Source: Rhizophagus irregularis (taxonomy: Eukaryota; Glomeromycota; Glomeromycetes; Glomerales; Glomeraceae). Taken from it: a DNA stretch of 64,000 bases. How positions within the stretch are numbered: position 1 is the stretch's first letter; every line of letters starts with the position of its first letter. The notes beneath the pieces are model-generated. The model did no database searches. It was not told the origin of the DNA and saw nothing but the letters and a program-made list of their open reading frames with translations. This document shows, in pieces, positions 57,323 through 64,000 of this stretch. The DNA is taken from the NCBI RefSeq assembly GCF_026210795.1, contig NC_089432.1, positions 4,836,001-4,900,000 of the forward strand, read 5' to 3'. The position numbers and the translations under genes were made by a program.

Positions 57323-57640
57323 GCTCGATTAGAAATATTATTAGAAGTAGCAGTTAAACATGATCATGGATACATACATCGCGATTTTCATATGGGAAAC
57401 GTTTTATAAGAATTTTTCAGAATCTTTTTGAAAGATTCAAATTATAGTGTTATACTAAAATATGATATATTATTATTACGTAATGAATTTTTCGATATTA
57501 AAGGAACTCCAAAATCTTATTTGATTTAATGATAAAATGTTGAGATAATTCGCCTACTAATGAAATTATTAATATTATTGAAAATTGAAGCATTCTATGG
57601 AATTTAAATGTTGAAGCATTTTATTATAGCTAAAAGCCTT
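57323..57640 (+). pseudogene. Kinase C-lobe fragments
   Basis: The plus strand reads RLEILLEVAVKHDHGYIHRD and FHMGNVL, an HRD catalytic loop with the Mg-binding Asn, then a stop. Further on, WDNSPTNEIINIIEN matches the end of the kinase domain (CWD-x-x-P-x-x-RP). The material between (activation loop and F helix) is missing or scrambled. Confidence 0.55.
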
Positions 57641-58159
57641 TATATATATAAATTTTGAAGTTATCTTAATTTGGGTAGGCTAAAAGCCATGTTCGGTCTA
57701 TGGGAGTATGACAAATAAATTTAATTATTTTTCTAGTGAAGATTAAAATAAAAATATATATTTTATAATTTGTTAAATAAAATTTATTATATCAAATAAA
57801 GTAATATACAATACATTTGTTTTAGTGATGTTTGTCGTAAATAATAAAACATTGGATGTTAGATTTAACTAATAAACTTGTTATATTCTAGTTAAAAATT
57901 TGAATAAACGTTTTACATAATATTATATTACTGTAGTTACTAACATTTTATGAAGTATTCTACACCATACAAATTTTTTTTTTATATTTTCCCAGGAGTA
58001 AGTAGTAAATTTCCAACATGTATCAATTTTAATTTTTTTCAATATAAAAATTTCTGAAACGAAAGATTTCTTTTACAGATAAAATGGTTCGATTTTAAAA
58101 AATTTTCAAAGTATACTATTGAATAAAACAAAAATTGTAATATTAAGAAAAGTAAATAA
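57641..58159. other. 3' flank of the TPR/RING gene
   Basis: AT-rich with no supported feature. Confidence 0.4.
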
Positions 58160-61100
58160 TTATAAGCTGTCAAGGATATCTTTTAAATCAAGTAAATTTT
58201 CCATTTCTTTTCTTGAAAAATACTTGTCTTTGAAAGTTACTGGAACATTTGAGAAAAATTTACAATAAACTGGTGACAAATAACCCATTAAACTTATGTC
58301 GGTAAAGTGAGTTATTGTGTATGGATTATATCCTAATCGAATATATTCTATTTGCTATGTGAATAAAAAAATATTATTATATTTTGTTCTGAAAGGAAAT
58401 TAATAATCTGAATAAGTAAATAGGAACATACCATTTCAATAGAATTTATTTCAATTGAAAGTTGAGCATAACGTAGGTAAAGTATTGAAGTCCGATATTC
58501 TATCCAACCTAACCCCTCAAGTTTTGATACATCTTTATGTTTTAATATATAATTTTCTCGATAATCCTATAATTAAGTTAATATTAATTTAAAATTAAAT
58601 AAAATAACAGGGATTTTAATTAATTAACTTACGTCATTGAATATAAATTTTATAAAGCAATCCTTGGATAATATTTTTTTAACATTCATTTTACAAATGA
58701 GATAATCACCATGATAAATTTTTTGTTTAGGCAAAACCAAATGAAGATTTTCATTTTTAGAAGACATTACCAGCCCTGATAAACTTTAATTTTAAAATTA
58801 TGATTAATTTGTATATAAGACAATTTGACTTAAAGTATTATTATGAGTAGACTTTACCTGCTTATATCACTTTCTTGAAATTGACAAAGTTCGCTATTCA
58901 AATTTGTAAGATTTGAAACAAAATATACTTTTCTTTCTAATGAGTTTAAGATATTAATTATCATTATCTTAACTAGAAGATAATAAATATTTTGAATATT
59001 TTCTTACCTTGATACATATATTTACTAAAATCATCGACAATTCCAAATCTGGTAAAATCATTTTTGTTAATTTCACAAACTTCATATAAATATGAACAAA
59101 AATCTGGATGATCTTGTATAAAATAACTAATAGATTCAAATTCATAGTCTGATATATCATTTAAAGCTAGTCTTGCTTTACTATACTCTTTTAATTCAAT
59201 ATAAATTTTGTACTTAATAAAATATAGTAATTTATATAATTTATCTCCAACAAAAAGATTATAATCTTTAAAATCAAGAATTTGATCGATTTTTGTTAAT
59301 ATATCGTTTAAATCTTTAGAACTATTTTTATTTAGTAAGTATTCTAGATGAAATAACTGAATCTTTGCTAAAATATTATCAGAATTCAATAATTCTGCAT
59401 ACTTTTTAAATGATACTTTAGCATTGTTATTATCATTCTTTGTATAATACGTTAAACATTTAAGAAAATATGCTGAACTATTTAATGGATCTAATTGTAT
59501 AATTTTATCAAGATCTGATAATACTTTATCATATTCCTTAATAATATAGTATGTAATAGCTCGCCTATTCAAGTTATGAATGTTTTCTGGATCTATAGTA
59601 TAAGCTTTTGTAAAGTATGATATAGCTTTTCTATATTCTGTCATATTATATAAAATTTCTCCATAATAACATAAAACCAAAGAATCCTCCTCATTGATAT
59701 TTAATAATTTATCTAATAAATTTAATGTACTTAAATAATCTCCTTCTTTTTCATAACTGTATGCACAATTTTTAAGGCATAAATAATTATTTGGATCATT
59801 TTTTAATGCAATATTATAATTTTCTATAGCAACTGTATAATCATCATAATTATAACGATCACGTTTCTTACGTAATAAGTAACTATTTCCGAATAATATA
59901 TATGAGTTATTTATTTTTGCTTTATAATTTATTGACTTTTTTAAATTATATATTACTTCATCATAATCATTTTGTCTAAAAAATATTTCTCCACAAATAA
60001 AATAAGCAACTGGTCTTTTGGGATTTAAATCAATAGCTTCTTTTAAAAATAAGTGAGCTTGTTCGTATTTGTTAAGACATCTATAAATATACGCTAAAAT
60101 ACATCTTAAAGAATAACTTTTAGGAAAAAAATTTATAAACTCTTTGCATAAAGATTCAGCTTTTTCATAATTTTTTTCATTTATTTCTTTTATAATATTT
60201 TGGTATGTTGGATGTTGTTTTTTTGTAGTTCTTGAAAATATTGGAGATGATATTTTTGAATTTAATTTAATAATTGAATTCATAAATTTCTTTTTTTTAG
60301 TTAATATGAGTTCAACTTCCGAATTATCTGATTCATCACTGTCATATAATTGATCAGAATTTTCTAATTCAATTGAAGGTAAAATATGTCCAGATTCAAA
60401 AAATTTTGCATATAAATTTTTATAAATTGAATTTTGTGATAAATATCTAATATCATTATCTTCAATTTTTTCTCGACAATTAGGACATATTTTTTGCTTC
60501 AATTTTTTTAAATTGCTTAATGCTAACATATGTTGGCATTTTAAAATACATAATTGATCCATTGGTTCACTACTAATTGGACAAGTAATTTCATCTGCTA
60601 TAACATTTAAAATGTTAGAATTTGATATTTGTTCTTTCTTAAAATATAAATTTTGATTTAAGTTTTTTCCTTTTCCCTCTTTTCCTTTTCCAGTATTATT
60701 ACTTAGAATTTTTAAATCTTCAAGGTATTTCCCCTTAACAAAAGTTAATAAATTTTGAAATTTTTCTAAAGAATCTTCCAAATTATTTTCACTTAATTTT
60801 TGCGTGTATTGATCAAAATCAATTTCGATCATTGAAAACATTTTATTATCAATATCATATAAATTTAATAATAATTCAATAGATTTAAATTGAATAAAAC
60901 TGCTTTGTGCTTTATTAAGTGATTCAATTGCTAAATAATAACAAAGACCATATGTTGCTGTTCGAGATGATCTTTGGATAAGATTTTGTGCAAGATCTAA
61001 TATTCCAAACCACAGAGTATCTGGTAATGCTATAGGTTCATTTCCAGCAAGTTCATTTAAAAAGCCTCCAGTATTTTTCAAAGCTTTAACGACTTTATTT

Positions 61101-62178
61101 GATACTTCATCAAATTTTGTTTGAGAATCTAAAATAGATTTGTCCACAGAATTAACCCATTCTCTTTCCAAAAAGCTCCAAATATATTCCATTATTACTA
61201 ATTCTCCAAATTTTTTACTTATAATCTTTTCACTTTCAGACCAAATGAAAAGATTATGTTGAATTATTAACATAATTCTCCAATCTACATAATAAGATGC
61301 TACTGGATATTTAAAACTTAAACTCTGACGTACTTGATTAAGTAATGATAAGATTGAACAATTATCATTTGGAAGAGAAACTCCTGTTATTGATAAAATT
61401 CCTGGTGTAATATTTAATGCAGCTTTAAGAAAATCTTTAGTCCTTCGTATAATTTCTTGAAACCAAGTTTCATCATCACGTAGACTATGAAGAGTATCTC
61501 GCAAATGGATTAATAAAAAATCAATATTATAATTACGTTTTTTAATAATTTGTTCATCTTGATTATTGTTTTGTTGATTGAATTGATTGAAATTTGGTCT
61601 AAAATTATTATCAAGTCCTATTTCGATAACTTGAGTTGTTTTACGGTGAATTTCTGCAAAATTTGCTAAAGAATTATAAACTTTATCTCGAAGTACTTTA
61701 CTAAGTACTATTGGTGAAAAACAAATTCTTTCTAAGACTGTAACCCAAGTCCTTAAATGTAATTCTAGTCTAGCCATGCTTTCTTTTGAATAATAATTAA
61801 AAGATGTGGAATCAATTAGAGTTTCTAATGAATTTATTAATGATTGAGATGAAAATTCATTTTGTAAATTTTCAAAAAGTAATTTAAGTGCATACAAATA
61901 ACTTGGTTTAGTTAGATTTTTTAAAAGTTCTTCTACTTTATCATCTGGCATAGTGAATCCATCCTCTTCTAATTTGAGAAGGATATGATTATTGAGAATA
62001 TTTTTATACAAAATCGTTTTATATGAAATAGGGTCATTATTTTCTAAGCTACCAGAAGCAGTATTAATAGAAGAATTTCCACTCTATTATTATATAAAGT
62101 TAGTTTTAATGATATGCAATTAATTAAATTTTAATATTGTTTAAAATAATAATTTACCTGACTTGAACTTCCTTCCAT
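58160..62178 (-). CDS. TPR-repeat protein with RING/U-box-like domain, six exons, about 1230 aa
   Basis: Exons are 62178-62158, 62083-59008, 58972-58858, 58783-58633, 58566-58432 and 58354-58160; phases agree (3693 nt). Exon 1 encodes only MEGSSSQ. The large second exon holds a helical N-terminal region (about 35-470), a RING/U-box-like motif ITCPISSEPMDQLCILKCQH with CPNCREKI (about 507-547), an acidic linker, and some eight TPR units from about 635 (for example FLKEAIDLNPKRPVAYFICG and AISYFTKAYTIDPENIHNLN). The last four exons encode a C-terminal domain (YFVSNLTNLNSELCQF, MNVKKILSKDCFIKFIFND, SKLEGLGWIEYR) seen in many Rhizophagus TPR proteins. A RING with TPRs suggests an E3 ubiquitin ligase whose TPRs choose the substrate; this is an inference. 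The promoter has a 104-bp tandem duplication. Confidence 0.85.
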
Positions 62179-62186
62179 ATTTTTTT

Positions 62187-62394
62187 ATTACAAAAAGAAG
62201 CAAGAAAAAATTTTATTATACTGACCGAATTAAGTAAAATTATAATTACAATCAAGATCTGCATAAACATAATCTAAACAGTACCATATTTTTTATTACA
62301 AGAAAAAAATTCATTACACCGACCAAATTAAGTAAATTATCAAAATATAGTACCATCAAGATCTGCATAAACATAACCTAAACAGTAATGATTA
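62187..62394. repeat. Tandem duplication, period 104 bp, upstream of the TPR/RING gene
   Basis: Two diverged copies share TTTTATTACA, GACC-x-AATTAAGTAAA, CAAGATCTGCATAAACATAA and CTAAACAGTA in the same order; the 20-base string starts at 62253 and 62357. The first copy begins just upstream of the ATG at 62178. Confidence 0.7.
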
Positions 62395-62427
62395 TGTATT
62401 TGTGTGATTTAAACTAAAACGCACCCC

Positions 62428-62835
62428 TTTTTTGTGTGCCAGGTTCGTGGCGCAGAAAATTTTTAAAAAAAACATCATTAAGGATTTTTTCTTTGACATA
62501 AAGTTTTTAAACTTACATTGTAGATGTAATTTCACTTGCTTTGCAAGTATTCGGGAGAAGGTTATGAATGCCGATTTTGACTTTACATATAAATGATTGA
62601 TTCTATCGTCTTTGTCGATCATTTCCAAAAATGGATTTCGTGAAAGAAAAACTTTTGTTAAATAAGTCAATAATGATATTTAAAATCACCTTTGTCGCTC
62701 CAAGTAAATTTGGAGAGCAGCCAAAATTACAACTATCTAGTAATTTTTGAAGTTATATGTTATCTGTTTTTAAAAAAATTATGATTTTCGTTGCGCCACA
62801 ATCTGCTGGCTGTGCCACGAACCTGGCACAAAAAC
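62428..62835. mobile_element. MITE-like TIR element, about 408 bp
   Basis: The left end (62428-62454) carries GTGCCAGGTTCGTGGCGCAG and the right end (62810-62835) carries the inverted TGTGCCAGGTTCGTGGCACA. The arms are themselves partly palindromic (TGCCAGG/CCTGGCA, GCGCCAC). No clear target duplication and no gene. Confidence 0.65.
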
Positions 62836-62896
62836 TATTTATGATGTCATAGATTAGTAATGTTTATTACACCAAATTTTGGCTTTATTTAAACGC

Positions 62897-63110
62897 AACT
62901 AACGGATTTTGAGTGTGGAAAAGTTATTGGTTTTTACGAAGCTGGTGACTCTGTACAAAGTCACTACGAACCATTTCAGAAGAAACAGGCTATGGTAAAA
63001 CTACTATACATAATATAATAACAAAATATCATATCGGCGGATTTTTCGTTGCCCAAAATTGTGTTTGTAATACCAAAAATCACCTGATAGACTATCATTT
63101 GACTAAATAA
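62897..63110 (+). pseudogene. Tc1/mariner-type transposase N-terminal relic
   Basis: The plus strand reads QLTDFECGKVIGFYEAGDSV, then after a frame change RTISEETGYGKTTIHNIITK and YH. This is the helix-turn-helix DNA-binding start of Tc1-like transposases (LT-x-FERG-x-IIG, then a second helix with TTV-x-x-x-IKRY). No DDE catalytic part is found, so it is dead. Confidence 0.6.
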
Positions 63111-63700
63111 TAAGTTGAATGAAATAACTAATACATGTCACGATACAGAATTACAGATATGGGCAAACAAATAGTCCATGAAAAACAGTTGGTCATTTCA
63201 ATCCATCGGGATATTATCTTACGACATCAAAAAATACATCATCACTTCGGAAAAAGAAAAGATAACCAAAATATTCCACCCATTTTTTACGATTCTAGTT
63301 ACATTACTTTTGTTTTTTGTAATAACATACACACAGAAATAAAGTAATAAAAAATTATTAAGCTCCCATTAGCTATCTTCAGTAAACAAAGAAGATTACT
63401 AGTTCTAATCATAATATATAATTGAATAATTTTATTTATAAAATAATTTATTGATAAGCTATAATATAAAAAATAAAAATAAAAAATAAATTATTTAAAT
63501 TACAAACTAAGAAATATTTAATTTTACTACTCTAGTCCTAGTGTTTAAATAATTTATATAAAAATACTTTGTGTAATAATAATATTACGTAGCAGATAAC
63601 GTTATCATGATTAATTATCTATATCTAAAAATTTATTAAAAAAAGACTTTAGTAGTGATTTTTTAAATTAATTAAAAATTTCAAATTTAAAAATAAAGAA
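63111..63700. other. Intergenic DNA and duplicated kinase 3' flank
   Basis: 63490-63700 resembles the 3' flank of the kinase gene at 42105-42310. The remainder is AT-rich. Confidence 0.45.
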
Positions 63701-63709
63701 TCCTTACTA

Positions 63710-64000
63710 TCCGGAAGTTCCAATTCATCTTGTTCTTCCGAATGAAGATTTGGATTATTATGTATTTCATCATCATCTACAAATAAAATAATTATTTAGA
63801 AAGTATTAAATTAATTATTATTATAATTATTATAATCAGTTTAAATAATTATATTAAATACCGTCAATATCATCATGATATTTTTTTATTTGTTGTTGCA
63901 TTGATTCTTGAATAACTAAAAATTAAAATAACGTTATGTTCAATTTTTAAACAATTAAATAGATAATATTAAACATTATACTTACCATTTTTTGAATTCC
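63710..64000 (-). CDS. 3' end of a third kinase paralogue (partial, runs off the window)
   Basis: Three tail exons are visible on the minus strand: one ending at 63986 before a GTAAG donor, 63915-63862 (VIQESMQQQIKKYHDDID), and the last from 63776 (DDDEIHNNPNLHSEEQDELE then LPDS), followed by a possible donor at about 63710 or read-through to a stop. The acidic NNPNLHSEEQDELE end matches the tails of the kinases at 36752-39617 and 42311-44522, and the 3' flank matches too. The kinase domain would lie to the right of the window. Confidence 0.6.

Noticed and set aside
62392-62670. A 92-codon minus-strand frame
   Set aside because: It starts inside and reads through the terminal arm of the MITE; no conserved domain.

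Overview
This window looks like nuclear DNA of an arbuscular mycorrhizal fungus of the Rhizophagus irregularis type (Glomeromycotina). The DNA is very AT-rich. Genes carry short GT-AG introns of about 60-100 bp, usually with an AT-rich body and a TTTAG or TACAG-like acceptor. The coding content is dominated by families I know to be greatly expanded in Rhizophagus: TKL-like protein kinases with a Cys-rich N-terminus, kinases fused to Sel1 repeats, TPR/RING proteins, F-box/LRR-like proteins and MIR-domain proteins. The species call is an inference from family content; no ribosomal or mitochondrial marker long enough to prove it is present. I saw no tRNA gene, CRISPR array or bacterial-type operon.

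Layout. 0-3 kb: a broken Sel1 fragment at the edge, then a six-exon protein kinase (995-2861, minus). 3-18 kb: no intact gene, but a mobile-element graveyard with a hAT transposase relic split by a 1.4-kb TIR element (4122-5507), minisatellites, transposase-like and MIR-family relics, a Helitron (10201-11309), a fragment of 25S rRNA (about 12755-12915) and a retroposed block with a 12-bp target duplication (16959-17931). 18.7-20.5 kb: an intronless VWA plus alpha-kinase gene. 23.0-25.3 kb: a kinase-Sel1 gene with a premature TGA. 26.0-33.3 kb: two paralogous small GTPases with a membrane segment and a Cys-rich tail, a duplication that includes the 3' flanks, separated by a 1.1-kb TIR element and a pogo-like MITE. 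34.7-35.2 kb: a decayed nuclease-like gene. 36.7-44.5 kb: a convergent pair of kinase paralogues, one a pseudogene (plus strand, with a MITE in an intron) and one intact with eight exons including a 12-nt micro-exon (minus strand), with a retroposed insertion between them. 46.6-51.4 kb: a truncated kinase relic and an intact kinase-Sel1 gene whose catalytic Asp is Asn. 52.6-56.4 kb: an F-box/LRR remnant and a second, longer copy of the TIR element. 58.2-62.2 kb: a large six-exon TPR/RING gene. 62.4-64 kb: a MITE, a Tc1-like transposase relic and the 3' end of a third kinase paralogue.

How the parts relate. Most genes are signal-transduction proteins and most are members of local duplication sets in different states of decay. 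The window is best read as a birth-and-death nursery for kinase, Sel1 and GTPase genes, fragmented and moved by several independent DNA-transposon and retroposon families. The most unusual regulatory signal is a short motif (core TACCGCAGTAA) 115-160 bp upstream of three kinase-Sel1 starts and also, in opposite orientation, upstream of a non-homologous GTPase gene. No complete novel multi-gene system is evident.
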